Shown here in pieces: positions 32,932 to 41,794 of a stretch of DNA of 64,000 nt. How positions within the stretch are numbered: the first letter of the stretch is position 1; each line of letters opens with the position of its first letter. Under the pieces are notes generated by a model. The model ran no database searches, had not been told where the DNA came from, and saw only the letters and a list, made by a program, of their open reading frames with translations. The position numbers were made by a program, and so were the translations under genes. This DNA is from a halophilic archaeon SHRA6 (GTDB taxonomy: Archaea; Halobacteriota; Halobacteria; Halobacteriales; Haloferacaceae). The stretch is taken from the NCBI GenBank assembly GCA_005239175.1, contig SOPS01000001.1:124001-188000 (forward strand), in the 5' to 3' direction.

Positions 32932-34218
32932 ATGTCCAGTCGCTTCGGTACTCCAAAACGTATAAATACTCCCACGACCCAGGGGCAAGTACAATGTCTC
33001 ACAACGACACGGAGGATTTGTCGGGTACCCCGGCGGATCGAGTTCTTCCAGGGCACACTGGACAACACTGACGGGATTGAGTCAGTACGAATTTTCGACA
33101 CGACGCTACGTGACGGCGAGCAGTCGCCACGCACATCCTTTGATTACAACGACAAGCGCGAGATCGCCGAGATCCTCGATGATATGGGCACCCATGTCAT
33201 CGAATCCGGATTCCCGGTGAACTCCGAGCCTGAGTTTGAGGCGGTCGCGGACATCGCCGCGGCGACCAACACGACGACGTGTGGGTTGGCTCGGGTCGTC
33301 GACAAGGACATCGAGGCCGCGATCGACGCCGGCGTGGACATGATCCACGTCTTCGTGAGCACGAGCGATGTCCAACTCGAAGACTCCATGCACGCCAGTC
33401 GTTCAGAAGCCAAACAGCGCGCCGTCGAGAGCGTCGAACGCGTCCGCGAAGCGGGCGTCGAGGTGATGTTCTCGCCGATGGACGCAACCCGAACCGACGA
33501 GAGATACCTCGTCGAGGTCATCGAGGCTGTCGACGAAGCCGGCGTGGATTGGATCAACATCCCGGACACGTGTGGGGTTGCGACCCCAACGCGATTCGCA
33601 AAACTGGTTCGGACGGTCCGCGAACACACCGACGCGCGGGTCGACGTTCACGCACACGACGACTTCGGGCTGGCCTCGGCAAATGCCATCTCTGGCTTCG
33701 AGGCCGGCGCTCACCAGGCACAGGTGTCGGTCAACGGGATCGGCGAACGCGCCGGCAACGCGGCCTACGAAGAGGTCGTGATGTCCGCCGAGAGCCTGTA
33801 CAACGTCGACACTGGGATCGACACGACCCGGATCACCGAGCTGAGCCGGATGATCGAGGAGAAATCCGACATCCCGATTCCGGCAAACAAGCCGATCGTT
33901 GGGCGGAACGCCTTTGCCCACGAAAGCGGGATCCACGCTGCTGGCGTGATCGAAAACAGCGACACCTTCGAACCCGGCGTCATGACCCCGGAGATGGTTG
34001 GGGCCCGCCGCGAGTTCGTGATGGGCAAACACACCGGCACTCATTCGGTCAGGAAGCGACTTGTTGAGGCCGGCTACGACCCAACTGAGTCGGAAGTCCG
34101 GGAGGTAACAAAGCGCGTCAAAGAGTACGGCGCGGAGAAACGCCGTGTGACTGACCAGGTCATTACGCGCTTTGCCGAAGAGGTTGGGGTCCGATCGACG
34201 GAGGAGGTCAGAATCTGA
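32932..34218 (+). CDS. leuA: 2-isopropylmalate / citramalate synthase family enzyme
   Basis: The open frame encodes the whole catalytic domain: IFDTTLRDGEQSPRTSF (near 54, catalytic Arg-Asp), GFPVNSEPEFEAV, HVFVSTSDVQ, the metal-binding VHAHDDFGLASANA (near 241), NGIGERAGNA (near 270) and AHESGIHAAGVI. It condenses acetyl-CoA with a 2-oxo acid, starting leucine (or, as CimA, isoleucine) synthesis; its place before ilv and leu genes favours LeuA. The C-terminal allosteric domain of long LeuA proteins is missing. The true start is unclear: ATG 32932 gives a basic leader that crosses a strong TATA box, while the promoter-proximal ATG 32994 is in another frame. Confidence 0.85.
   Translation: MSSRFGTPKRINTPTTQGQVQCLTTTRRICRVPRRIEFFQGTLDNTDGIESVRIFDTTLRDGEQSPRTSFDYNDKREIAEILDDMGTHVIESGFPVNSEPEFEAVADIAAATNTTTCGLARVVDKDIEAAIDAGVDMIHVFVSTSDVQLEDSMHASRSEAKQRAVESVERVREAGVEVMFSPMDATRTDERYLVEVIEAVDEAGVDWINIPDTCGVATPTRFAKLVRTVREHTDARVDVHAHDDFGLASANAISGFEAGAHQAQVSVNGIGERAGNAAYEEVVMSAESLYNVDTGIDTTRITELSRMIEEKSDIPIPANKPIVGRNAFAHESGIHAAGVIENSDTFEPGVMTPEMVGARREFVMGKHTGTHSVRKRLVEAGYDPTESEVREVTKRVKEYGAEKRRVTDQVITRFAEEVGVRSTEEVRI
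32961..32968 (+). promoter_or_regulatory. TATA box inside the apparent leuA 5' coding frame
   Basis: TATAAATA is a strong haloarchaeal TATA element. Its centre is about 30 bases before an ATG at 32994, which opens a different reading frame from leuA (see the minicistron and leuA entries). Confidence 0.7.
32994..33071 (+). CDS. 25-codon open frame at the leuA promoter, out of frame with leuA
   Basis: The ATG at 32994 sits at the expected distance from TATAAATA (32961-32968) and opens a 25-codon acidic-looking frame (MSHNDTEDLSGTPADRV...) that stops at TGA 33069-33071 inside the leuA sequence. The acidic start is what one expects of the leuA N terminus itself. Either one base has been gained or lost (natural frameshift or sequencing error), or translation shifts +1, or this is a true regulatory minicistron. 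Confidence 0.4.
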   Translation: MSHNDTEDLSGTPADRVLPGHTGQH

Positions 34219-34330
34219 TGGCAGTTTCACGGTTTTTTGCTCGCGAAGAGCGACAGCCGCAGGATTCGCGATTACCGAGGGGCGTACCTGCGCAACGCGG
34301 CCGTCAGCGGCCACCGATAACGCGTAATCG

Positions 34331-34338
34331 TTATATAT
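34331..34338 (+). promoter_or_regulatory. TATA box of the ilvBNC-leuCDB operon
   Basis: TTATATAT is centred about 26 bases before ATG 34360, so transcription should begin at or next to that ATG. The first biosynthetic start (ilvB, 34642) is about 280 bases further on, giving an unusually long 5' region for a haloarchaeal mRNA. Confidence 0.75.
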
Positions 34339-34359
34339 CTCCGATCGGATACAACAGGT

Positions 34360-34440
34360 ATGGTCTTGCAGTCGATCGATCTCCGCGTCTCGGCGTCCGG
34401 AGCGATCGCTGTCGACGGGTCGATTATTGTAGGGGTCTAA
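34360..34440 (+). CDS. 26-residue Ile/Leu/Val-rich leader peptide of the ilv-leu operon
   Basis: From a leaderless ATG at 34360 to TAA at 34438-34440 the frame has 26 sense codons, of which 11 are branched-chain (five Val, four Ile and two Leu by count). They are densest at the end: residues 21-26 read SIIVGV before the stop. The stop lies in the loop of a perfect hairpin (34429-34447). The operon downstream makes exactly these amino acids. By analogy with bacterial ilv leader peptides, ribosome stalling on the Ile-Ile-Val codons could sense starvation. The peptide is unproven; the combination of promoter spacing, composition, hairpin and context is the evidence. Confidence 0.6.
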   Translation: MVLQSIDLRVSASGAIAVDGSIIVGV

Positions 34441-34447
34441 CCCCTAC
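34429..34447 (+). promoter_or_regulatory. leader hairpin holding the leader-peptide stop codon
   Basis: GTAGGGG (34429-34435) pairs perfectly with CCCCTAC (34441-34447) around a TCTAA loop containing the TAA stop. A ribosome stalled on codons 22-24 (34423-34431) would block it. AGGGGT (34431-34436) can instead pair with ACCCCT (34457-34462), so two exclusive structures are possible. Confidence 0.6.
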
Positions 34448-34492
34448 CACACCCACACCCCTCGTTTTGACGAACAACATTCGACCACCAGC

Positions 34493-34511
34493 CCCGTCCA
34501 CTTCGGACGGG
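34493..34511 (+). promoter_or_regulatory. second leader hairpin before ilvB
   Basis: CCCGTCC (34493-34499) and GGACGGG (34505-34511) form a 7-bp stem with an ACTTC loop. The surrounding leader (34441-34629) is strikingly rich in A and C and poor in G, hence otherwise little structured. No T-run follows the stem directly, so it is not an obvious intrinsic terminator. Confidence 0.5.
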
Positions 34512-34629
34512 CCGACCCACCCTCGACAGTAATGATAACCACGCTGACACGGACCCACGACGGAACCGAACGACCACGACCAACAGCCCGAACCGCTCGC
34601 GATTGGTTTGGCAACACCACACAACCCGC

Positions 34630-34634
34630 GAGGT
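34630..34634 (+). promoter_or_regulatory. Shine-Dalgarno sequence of ilvB
   Basis: GAGGT lies seven bases before the ATG at 34642. It marks ilvB as a leadered, internally initiated gene, in contrast to the leaderless peptide frame before it, and decides against an upstream TTG in the same frame. Confidence 0.6.
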
Positions 34635-34641
34635 CTCATCG

Positions 34642-36405
34642 ATGAGCGAACACGCACCACCGACAAAGGAGCAAGCACAGGAATCAGAAGCATCGACAAG
34701 CAAATCGACACCGACACAGGTGACAGATGGCTCGACTGCGATCGTCCGTGCGCTCGAAAACGCCGGAGTCGAACACGCCTTTGGCGTGCAAGGCGGCGCA
34801 ATCATGCCGGTGTACGACGCGCTCTGGGACTCCGAGATCACCCACATCACGATGGCCCACGAGCAGGGCGCCTCGCACGCGGCAGACGCCTACGGCGTCG
34901 TCTCGGGGACGCCAGGTGTGTGCCTGGCGACGTCGGGTCCGGGGGCGACGAACCTCGTGACCGGGATCGCCGACGCCTCGATGGACTCGGATGCGCTGAT
35001 CGCGCTGACCGGACAGGTTCCGAGCCACATGGTCGGTTCGGACGCGTTCCAGGAGACAGACACGACCGGTGTGACCGCGCCGATCACGAAACACAACTAC
35101 TTCGCGTCAGATTCGGACACCGTCGGCAAGACGGTCGGCGAAGCATTTGCACTGTCTGAGACGGGTCGTCCGGGGCCGACGCTGGTGGATCTTCCGAAGG
35201 ACGTTTCCTTCGGAGAGACCGATCGGGATCCCGGAGAGCCAACGCCGCCACCGGGGTCGACACCGACACCGGCGGCGGATTCGGCGGCGGTTGACGCTGC
35301 CGTTGCGGCGATCGAACGCGCCGAACGGCCGCTGTGTCTGTTCGGCGGCGGCGTGATCAAAGCTGAGGCGTGCGAAGAGGCGCGGGCATTTATTCACGAG
35401 TACGATATCCCCGCAGTCACGACGATGCCGGGAATCGGCACGGTGCCCGAAGACGACGAGCTCTGTCTGTCCTGGGCAGGCATGCACGGGACTGGCTACG
35501 CGAACATGGCGATCACTCACACAGACTGTCTGATCGCCGTCGGCACCCGTTTCGACGATCGGCTCACCGGTGGAATTGAGACATTCGCCCCGGAGGCGGA
35601 GGTCATCCACATCGACATCGATCCCGCGGAGATCTCGAAAAACATCCACGCGGACTATCCGCTCATTGGGGATGCCGCGACGGTGCTCGAACAGGTCCAC
35701 GACGCGATCGAGACGCCGCCAGCGACCCGCGAGTGGGTCGAGCAGTGTTCGGCGTGGAAAGACGACTACCCGATGGATTACCGGACGCCAGAAGACGAGC
35801 CACTGCGGCCGGAGTTCGTCGTTGAAGCGTTCGACGAGGCGACTGACGACGACACGATCGTCACCACCGGCGTCGGCCAACACCAGATGTGGGCGTCCCA
35901 GTACTGGACGTACAAAGAGCCGCGCACGTGGGTGTCCTCACACGGCCTCGGAACGATGGGGTATGGACTGCCCGCAGCGATCGGCGCGCGCTTTGCCGCA
36001 GACGACAGCCAGGATGTCATCTGTTTCGACGGCGACGGATCGTTCCTCATGACGATGCAGGAGTTGTCTGTCGCGGTCAGAGAGAACCTCGACATCACGG
36101 TGGCAATTCTCAACAACGAGTACATCGGGATGGTCAGACAGTGGCAAGACGCCTTCTTTGAGGGACGACACATGGCCTCGGAGTACAACTGGATGCCCGA
36201 GTTCGACAAAATGGCCGAGGCGTTTGGCGCAAAAGGCTGGCGGGTCGACGACTACGACGAAGTTGCCGATGCGATCGAGGGGGCGCTCGAATACGACGGC
36301 CCTTCGGTGATCGACTTCCACATCGATCCACGGGCGAACGTCTACCCGATGGTTCCAAGCGGCGGAGCGAACGGCAAGTTTGCGCTGACGGAGGACCAAC
36401 TATGA
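34642..36405 (+). CDS. ilvB: acetolactate synthase large subunit
   Basis: The 587-residue ThDP enzyme follows an acidic leader with TDGSTAIVRALENAGVEHAFG. The catalytic Glu lies in MAHEQGASHAADAYG (near 75), the FAD-domain arginine region near GTRFDDRLTGG and the ThDP motif in ICFDGDGSFLMTMQELSVA (GDGx..NN-type, near 460) through AILNNEYIGMVRQWQ. It makes acetolactate or acetohydroxybutyrate in Val, Leu and Ile synthesis. It overlaps ilvN by four bases. The long leader before it contains the putative attenuator. Confidence 0.95.
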   Translation: MSEHAPPTKEQAQESEASTSKSTPTQVTDGSTAIVRALENAGVEHAFGVQGGAIMPVYDALWDSEITHITMAHEQGASHAADAYGVVSGTPGVCLATSGPGATNLVTGIADASMDSDALIALTGQVPSHMVGSDAFQETDTTGVTAPITKHNYFASDSDTVGKTVGEAFALSETGRPGPTLVDLPKDVSFGETDRDPGEPTPPPGSTPTPAADSAAVDAAVAAIERAERPLCLFGGGVIKAEACEEARAFIHEYDIPAVTTMPGIGTVPEDDELCLSWAGMHGTGYANMAITHTDCLIAVGTRFDDRLTGGIETFAPEAEVIHIDIDPAEISKNIHADYPLIGDAATVLEQVHDAIETPPATREWVEQCSAWKDDYPMDYRTPEDEPLRPEFVVEAFDEATDDDTIVTTGVGQHQMWASQYWTYKEPRTWVSSHGLGTMGYGLPAAIGARFAADDSQDVICFDGDGSFLMTMQELSVAVRENLDITVAILNNEYIGMVRQWQDAFFEGRHMASEYNWMPEFDKMAEAFGAKGWRVDDYDEVADAIEGALEYDGPSVIDFHIDPRANVYPMVPSGGANGKFALTEDQL

Positions 36406-37106
36406 GCGGAGAGGATCACGACAACAGCACACCCCCAAAACACGGATTGGCCGGCCGCCCACCAGAAGAGCGGCCGCATCCAGAAGGCAGACGGACCAGT
36501 CAGGGGATTCGGATCGATCCAGAGGCAGAAGCCGAACCGAGAGTTAGACAGGCCGTCGTCTCGGCGCTCGTGGAGAACGAACCGGGGGTGCTTTCGCGCG
36601 TCTCCGGGCTGTTCTCGCGCCGGCAGTTCAACATCGAGAGCCTGACTGTCGGTCCAACCACGGTCGAAGGAAACGCGCGAATCACCCTTGTGGTTGAGGA
36701 GACCGAACCGGGAATCGAACAGGTCAAAAAACAGCTCGCAAAGCTCAAGCCGGTGATGTCGGTCGGCGAGTTGGACGACGACGCAGTTCGCGCGGAACTC
36801 GTACTCATGAAGGTCCACGGTGACGAGCCCGACAAGGTCCATGCGATCACGCAGATGTACGACGGACAGACACTCGATGCAGGACCACGGACCATCACCG
36901 TCCAGGTCACCGGCAATCAGAGCAAGATCGACGACGCGATCGACGCGTTCAGGCAGTTTGGAATCATTGAGATCGCCCGAACTGGCCAAACAGCGCTAGC
37001 GCGCGGGGCAACCCCGACGACACCGGGTGAAGAGCCCGCGCCGGAGGGAACGATCGCCGACGAACCACAAAAGCCCCAAACACCCGCACAGCATTCGGAC
37101 GATTAA
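36402..37106 (+). CDS. ilvN: acetolactate synthase regulatory subunit
   Basis: The 234-residue protein has the N-terminal ACT domain ([32 protein letters not shown], from about 48) that binds valine for feedback inhibition, and the C-terminal small-subunit domain ([13 protein letters not shown], near 130). It carries acidic and proline-rich extensions at both ends (residues 1-40 and 205-234) beyond the usual 160-residue core. It is coupled to ilvB by an ATGA overlap and should form the holoenzyme with it. Confidence 0.93.
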   Translation: MSGEDHDNSTPPKHGLAGRPPEERPHPEGRRTSQGIRIDPEAEAEPRVRQAVVSALVENEPGVLSRVSGLFSRRQFNIESLTVGPTTVEGNARITLVVEETEPGIEQVKKQLAKLKPVMSVGELDDDAVRAELVLMKVHGDEPDKVHAITQMYDGQTLDAGPRTITVQVTGNQSKIDDAIDAFRQFGIIEIARTGQTALARGATPTTPGEEPAPEGTIADEPQKPQTPAQHSDD

Positions 37107-37135
37107 AACCACCACACAAATACGATACACACACA

Positions 37136-38179
37136 ATGGCAAACGAACTTAACGCGACAATCTACTACGAAGACGATGCAGACCCGAACTATCTGAGCAA
37201 CGAAACGGTCGCTGTCCTTGGCTACGGGAGCCAGGGCCATGCACACGCGCAGAATCTCAACGACAGCGGCGTAGACGTAATTGTCGGCCTGCGGGAGGAC
37301 TCTTCCTCGTGGGAGGCCGCAGAAGCCGACGGGTTGACCGTCGCAACGCCCGATGAGGCCGCAGCAGCCGCGGACGTTATCTCAATTCTCGTCCCAGACA
37401 CCGTCCAGCCGGCGGTGTACGAGGCAATCTCCGACGGCATTGAGGCTGGAAACACCCTCCAGTTTGCACACGGCTTCAACATTCACTACAACCAGATCCA
37501 GCCGCCCGAGGACGTGGACGTGACGATGATCGCGCCAAAGTCGCCGGGACACCTCGTTCGGCGGAACTACGAAAACGGCGAGGGAACGCCGGGGCTTTTG
37601 GCCGTCTATCAGGACGTAACCGGTGACGCAAAACAGCGAGCGCTCGCGTACGCGCAGGCGATCGGCTGTGCCCGTGCGGGTGTCGTCGAGACGACGTTCC
37701 GCGAGGAGACCGAGACCGATCTGTTCGGCGAACAGGCTGTGTTGTGCGGCGGGATTGCCTCGCTCGTAAAGACCGGCTACGAGACGCTCGTCGATGCAGG
37801 GTACAGCCCGGAGATGGCGTACTTCGAGTGCCTCAACGAGATGAAGCTCATCGTCGATCTGATGTACGAGGGCGGCCTCGGCGCGATGTGGGATTCGGTC
37901 TCAGACACCGCCGAATTCGGCGGCCTCGTTCGCGGCGACGAGATCATCGACGATCACGCCAGAGAGAACATGGAGTCGGTGCTTGAGCGCGTCCAAAACG
38001 GCGAGTTCGCCCGCGAGTGGATCGTCGAGAACCAGGCTGGGCGACCGAGCTACACCCAGCTGCGGGAAGCTGAGGGCAGCCATGAGATCGAACAGGTCGG
38101 CGAAGAGCTCCGATCGCTGTTCGCGTGGGCCCAAGAGGACGAAGAAACCGACGAGGAGTCGCCCCGCGTGCAGGCATGA
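37136..38179 (+). CDS. ilvC: ketol-acid reductoisomerase
   Basis: The 347-residue class I enzyme has the NADPH motif [17 protein letters not shown] (near 23), [20 protein letters not shown] (near 130) and the metal-binding [16 protein letters not shown] and [18 protein letters not shown] (near 190 and 228). It converts acetolactate to dihydroxyisovalerate. It starts 29 bases after ilvN and overlaps the next small gene by four bases. Confidence 0.95.
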   Translation: MANELNATIYYEDDADPNYLSNETVAVLGYGSQGHAHAQNLNDSGVDVIVGLREDSSSWEAAEADGLTVATPDEAAAAADVISILVPDTVQPAVYEAISDGIEAGNTLQFAHGFNIHYNQIQPPEDVDVTMIAPKSPGHLVRRNYENGEGTPGLLAVYQDVTGDAKQRALAYAQAIGCARAGVVETTFREETETDLFGEQAVLCGGIASLVKTGYETLVDAGYSPEMAYFECLNEMKLIVDLMYEGGLGAMWDSVSDTAEFGGLVRGDEIIDDHARENMESVLERVQNGEFAREWIVENQAGRPSYTQLREAEGSHEIEQVGEELRSLFAWAQEDEETDEESPRVQA

Positions 38180-38505
38180 GTGAGGAGAATCGAGAGGCGA
38201 TGGGAGAGATCTCCCACACGCATCCCTACACTGGCGAGACGTTCGGCGGTGTGTACCGTCGCGGGCCAGCGATCGCCGACGGCGGAGAGTCATCGCCAGT
38301 TCGGACGGGAGCGACTACCGACACGACACCGGAATCAACGACGGATGCGGAAGCGGAGACAGAGACGGATGCGGACACGGATGCGAATGCTGACACGGAC
38401 ACGGATGACGTCGCGCGAGTGCGCGACGTCGATCACGAATCGAGCGCGACCGCCAACGAGGTCTGGACGCGCGGCGGTGCGGTACCCGAGGTACCTGATA
38501 AATGA
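38176..38505 (+). CDS. small acidic protein between ilvC and leuC
   Basis: The 109-residue product starts [20 protein letters not shown] and continues [16 protein letters not shown], then a low-complexity Asp/Thr/Ala linker (residues 48-78, encoded by imperfect GACACGGATGCG-type repeats), and ends with [22 protein letters not shown]. It overlaps ilvC (ATGA 38176-38179) and leuC (ATGA 38502-38505), so it is translated with both. I do not recognise a family. Position suggests an accessory or regulatory role in the Leu branch, for example a chaperone or subunit linker for LeuCD, which is inference. Confidence 0.7.
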   Translation: MSEENREAMGEISHTHPYTGETFGGVYRRGPAIADGGESSPVRTGATTDTTPESTTDAEAETETDADTDANADTDTDDVARVRDVDHESSATANEVWTRGGAVPEVPDK

Positions 38506-39914
38506 GTAACGGAACGCTGTACGACAAAGTATGGGATAGACACACGGTAACAACGCTACCGAACGGCCAAGATCAGCTGTTCATCGGGTTGCACCTCATC
38601 CACGAGGTAACGAGCCCGCAGGCGTTCGGGATGCTTCGAGAGCGCGACATCGACGTCGCGTTCCCCGATCGGACGTTCGCGACGACCGACCACATCGTCC
38701 CGACGACGCCGGAGGGTCGCGAACGACCCCTCAAAGACGACCAAGCTGAGAACATGCTGTCGGCGCTGGAGCAAAACACCGAGGAGGCCGGGATCACGTT
38801 CTACGGGCTCGACACCGGCAAGCAGGGAATCACCCACGTCGTCGCTCCAGAGCTTGGATTGAGCCAGCCGGGGATGACCGTCGTCTGTGGTGACAGCCAC
38901 ACGGCAACCCACGGCGCGTTCGGCTCGATCGGCATCGGAATCGGGACGACCCAGATACGGGACGTGCTCGCGACCGGCTGTATCGCCGCGGACAAACAGA
39001 AGGTCCGCCGGGTCGAGGTCACCGGCGAACTCGGCGACGGCGTCTACGCGAAGGACGTCATCCTGAAAATCATCCAGGATCTCGGCGTCGGCGGCGGCGT
39101 CGGCCACGTTTACGAGTACGGCGGCGAGGCGATCAAATCGCTCGACATGGAGGGTCGACTTGCCGTCTGTAACATGTCGATCGAAGGCGGCGCACGCGCT
39201 GGCTACATCAATCCCGACGAGACGACGTACGAGTACCTGAAGGGTCGAGAGTTCGCCCCTGAGGGCGACGCGTGGGACGAACACATCGAGTACTGGGAGT
39301 CGATCCGCTCGGACGAGGACGCCGAGTACGACGACGTTGTCGAGGTCGACGCCGACGGGATCGCCCCGATGGTTTCGTGGGGAATCAACCCCGGACAGGT
39401 CATCGAGGTCACGGACCCCGTTCCAACGCCTGAAGAGGTGCCACAACAGGATCGTGAGGCCGCCCAGAAGGCCTACGATCACATGGACGTCGAACCTGGC
39501 GAGTCGATGCAGGGGTACGACGTTGACGTGGCGTTCCTCGGAACGTGTACTAACGGTCGGGTCTCGGACTTCCGCGAGGCTGCAAAGGTGCTCGAAGGTC
39601 GCTCTGTAGACGACGACGTGTGGGCACTCGCCGTTCCTGGCTCCGAAACCGTGCGTGCAGAATGTGAAAAAGCGGGCATCGACGAGGTGTTCCGTGAGGC
39701 CGGCTTCGAGTGGCGACAGGCGGGCTGTTCGATGTGTCTCGCAATGAACGACGACAAACTCGGTGCGGGTGAGGTTTGTGCCTCCTCGTCGAACCGCAAC
39801 TTCATCGGTCGACAGGGCGATAAGGCCGGCAAGACCGTCCTCATGAGCCCGGCGATGGTCGCTGCGGCAGCCGTCGAAGGTGAGGTCGTCGACGTTCGGG
39901 AGGTGTTGAACTGA
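38502..39914 (+). CDS. leuC: 3-isopropylmalate dehydratase large subunit
   Basis: The 470-residue aconitase-family subunit has HLIHEVTSPQAF (near 29), VVCGDSHTATHGAFG (first 4Fe-4S Cys region, near 128) and the later cluster ligands FLGTCTNGRVSDF (near 346) and GCSMCLAMNDDKL (near 408). It isomerises isopropylmalate with LeuD. It is joined to leuD by a TGATG overlap at 39912-39916. Confidence 0.95.
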   Translation: MSNGTLYDKVWDRHTVTTLPNGQDQLFIGLHLIHEVTSPQAFGMLRERDIDVAFPDRTFATTDHIVPTTPEGRERPLKDDQAENMLSALEQNTEEAGITFYGLDTGKQGITHVVAPELGLSQPGMTVVCGDSHTATHGAFGSIGIGIGTTQIRDVLATGCIAADKQKVRRVEVTGELGDGVYAKDVILKIIQDLGVGGGVGHVYEYGGEAIKSLDMEGRLAVCNMSIEGGARAGYINPDETTYEYLKGREFAPEGDAWDEHIEYWESIRSDEDAEYDDVVEVDADGIAPMVSWGINPGQVIEVTDPVPTPEEVPQQDREAAQKAYDHMDVEPGESMQGYDVDVAFLGTCTNGRVSDFREAAKVLEGRSVDDDVWALAVPGSETVRAECEKAGIDEVFREAGFEWRQAGCSMCLAMNDDKLGAGEVCASSSNRNFIGRQGDKAGKTVLMSPAMVAAAAVEGEVVDVREVLN

Positions 39915-40516
39915 TGGCGGGCGTTCCACAGATTCGACGGATCGCTGGCACCGGCGTGCCGATCCGCGGCGATGACATCGACACCGACCAGATCCTTCCG
40001 GCACGGTTCATGAAGGAAGTCACCTTCGACAATATGGGCGAGTACGCCTTCTACGACGCCCGCCGCGACGAGAACGGCGAGCGCAACGATCACCCGCTGA
40101 ACACCTACACGGGTGCGAACATCGCGGTCGTAAACCGAAACTTCGGCTGTGGCTCCTCGCGTGAACACGCCCCACAGGGACTCATGCGCTGGGGTATGGA
40201 GGGAATCGTCGGTGAGTCCTTCGCAGAGATTTTCCGAGACAACTGCAAGTCTCTGGGCGTCCCAGCGATGACCGCTGACGCGGAGACGGTCGATCGCCTC
40301 CAGACGTTCATCGAGGAGAACCCCGAGGCGGGGATCGAACTCGACGTCCGTGAGAAGACGATCACCTTCGACGGCGAAGTCGTCGATGCGGAGATCGACC
40401 ACGCGATGCGCGAAGCCCTGCTTGAGGGGACGTGGGACACGACCGCAGTGATGCGATCGAACATGGATCGCGTCCGCGACGTGGCCAACAGCCTGCCGTA
40501 CGTTGAGGATCGATGA
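39914..40516 (+). CDS. leuD: 3-isopropylmalate dehydratase small subunit
   Basis: The 200-residue swivel-domain subunit has [14 protein letters not shown] (near 18), [19 protein letters not shown] (near 75) and [15 protein letters not shown]. These are the substrate-loop and Ser-Arg-His residues of LeuD. It is coupled to leuC and overlaps leuB by four bases. Confidence 0.95.
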   Translation: MAGVPQIRRIAGTGVPIRGDDIDTDQILPARFMKEVTFDNMGEYAFYDARRDENGERNDHPLNTYTGANIAVVNRNFGCGSSREHAPQGLMRWGMEGIVGESFAEIFRDNCKSLGVPAMTADAETVDRLQTFIEENPEAGIELDVREKTITFDGEVVDAEIDHAMREALLEGTWDTTAVMRSNMDRVRDVANSLPYVEDR

Positions 40517-41490
40517 CCGAGGAGATCGTCGTCATCCCCGGTGACGGGATCGGCACCGAAGTGATCCCGGAAGCCCAGCGTGTGCTGGAGACGGTCATCG
40601 ACGTCGAGTTCGTCGAAGCAGACGCCGGCGATGCCGTCAAGACTCGAACGGGCGAAGCGCTTCCGCAGGAAACCTACGATCTCGCTGCGAGCGCAGACGC
40701 CACGTTGTTCGGCGCAGCCGGCGAAACCGCCGCGGACGTCATCCTTCCGCTGCGCGAGGCGGTGGATTCGTTCGTCAACATCCGGCCGGCGAAGGCGTAT
40801 CCGGGCGTCGACGCGCTGCGTCCGGAGACCGATCTCGTCTTCCTCAGAGAGAACACGGAGGGCGTCTACTCGGGCCACGAGGATCGCCTCTCAGACGATC
40901 TGTCGACGCTAACCCGCGTCGTCACGACATCCGCGTCCGAGCGCCTCGCTGAATTCGCCTGCGAGTACGTCGGCGATCGCGATGTGAACGGCTTTACTGT
41001 CGCCCACAAGGCAAACGTGATGCGCGAGACCGACGGTCGGTTCCGCGACGCAGTGGTGGCAGTCGCAGAAGACAACGGTGTTGAGGTCGACGAGGTGTTG
41101 ATGGACGCGTTCGCAACTCGGGTCTGTCTCGACCCAACACAGTTCGACGTGATCGTCTGTCCGAACCTCGCGGGCGACGTGCTGTCAGACCTCGCCGCTG
41201 GGCTCGTTGGTGGGCTCGGATTGTTGCCGTCGGCGAATGTCGGCCCCGATCGGGCGCTCTTCGAGCCAGTCCACGGCACTGCGCCCGATATCGCTGGACA
41301 GGGTGTTGCCAACCCTGCAGCGACGATCCTCTCTGCGGCAATGCTGCTCGAGTACCTCGGATACGATGCAGAAAGCAACGCGGTGCACGAAGCTGTTGAG
41401 GGCGTCCTCTCGGACGGCCCGCGGACCGCGGATCTCGGCGGCGACGCCTCGACGACCGAGGTCACGGACGCAATTATCGATCGGCTGTAA
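40513..41490 (+). CDS. leuB: 3-isopropylmalate dehydrogenase
   Basis: The 325-residue beta-decarboxylating dehydrogenase has [16 protein letters not shown] at its start, [13 protein letters not shown] (near 115), the catalytic Lys in [13 protein letters not shown] (near 163) and the NAD-site [19 protein letters not shown] (near 256). Isocitrate and homoisocitrate dehydrogenases are related, but its location after leuCD fixes the function. It closes the operon; the next gene is 120 bases away with its own TATA element. Confidence 0.93.
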   Translation: MTEEIVVIPGDGIGTEVIPEAQRVLETVIDVEFVEADAGDAVKTRTGEALPQETYDLAASADATLFGAAGETAADVILPLREAVDSFVNIRPAKAYPGVDALRPETDLVFLRENTEGVYSGHEDRLSDDLSTLTRVVTTSASERLAEFACEYVGDRDVNGFTVAHKANVMRETDGRFRDAVVAVAEDNGVEVDEVLMDAFATRVCLDPTQFDVIVCPNLAGDVLSDLAAGLVGGLGLLPSANVGPDRALFEPVHGTAPDIAGQGVANPAATILSAAMLLEYLGYDAESNAVHEAVEGVLSDGPRTADLGGDASTTEVTDAIIDRL

Positions 41491-41610
41491 CCACCCGGAC
41501 AGCGTCGCGACGCACCGAACGGCTGTAACCGGCAGGCCATCGTCGTGCACCGATCGACTCCTGGGTTGGCACATGATTTTTATTAATTCGCTGCGCACAT
41601 CCGAACGGCC

Positions 41611-41757
41611 ATGACAACCGTTGAACTCGACGAGGAGACGATCGAGCGGCTCGACGCGCTTCGGGAGGCGGATGAGAGCTACGACGATCTGGTGACAGAA
41701 CTGCTCAACATATACGAGGCAAGCGAACTGACCCTGTTCAAAAGCGGCGGCGAGTAG
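41611..41757 (+). CDS. 48-residue antitoxin-like small protein
   Basis: ATG 41611 to TAG 41755-41757 encodes an acidic 48-residue protein, MTTVELDEETIERLDALR followed by ESYDDLVTELLNIYE, the short strand-helix-helix layout of small RHH/VapB-like proteins (DUF7557-like in haloarchaea). A TATA-like TTTTTATTAATT (41577-41588) lies about 27 bases upstream. No toxin gene adjoins it, so it may be an orphan regulator. Confidence 0.7.
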   Translation: MTTVELDEETIERLDALREADESYDDLVTELLNIYEASELTLFKSGGE

Positions 41758-41794
41758 CACGCTCGGCGGTGCAGCCACGAGCGTGGCGGCGGCG

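Noticed and set aside
34218-34532. 104-codon frame between leuA and ilvB on the plus strand
   Set aside because: Arg/Pro/Thr-rich and non-acidic, crosses the operon promoter and leader hairpins; the 26-codon frame in another phase fits the promoter.
38556-40004. 482-codon frame on the minus strand across leuC
   Set aside because: Antisense shadow of leuC, whose protein motifs are unambiguous.
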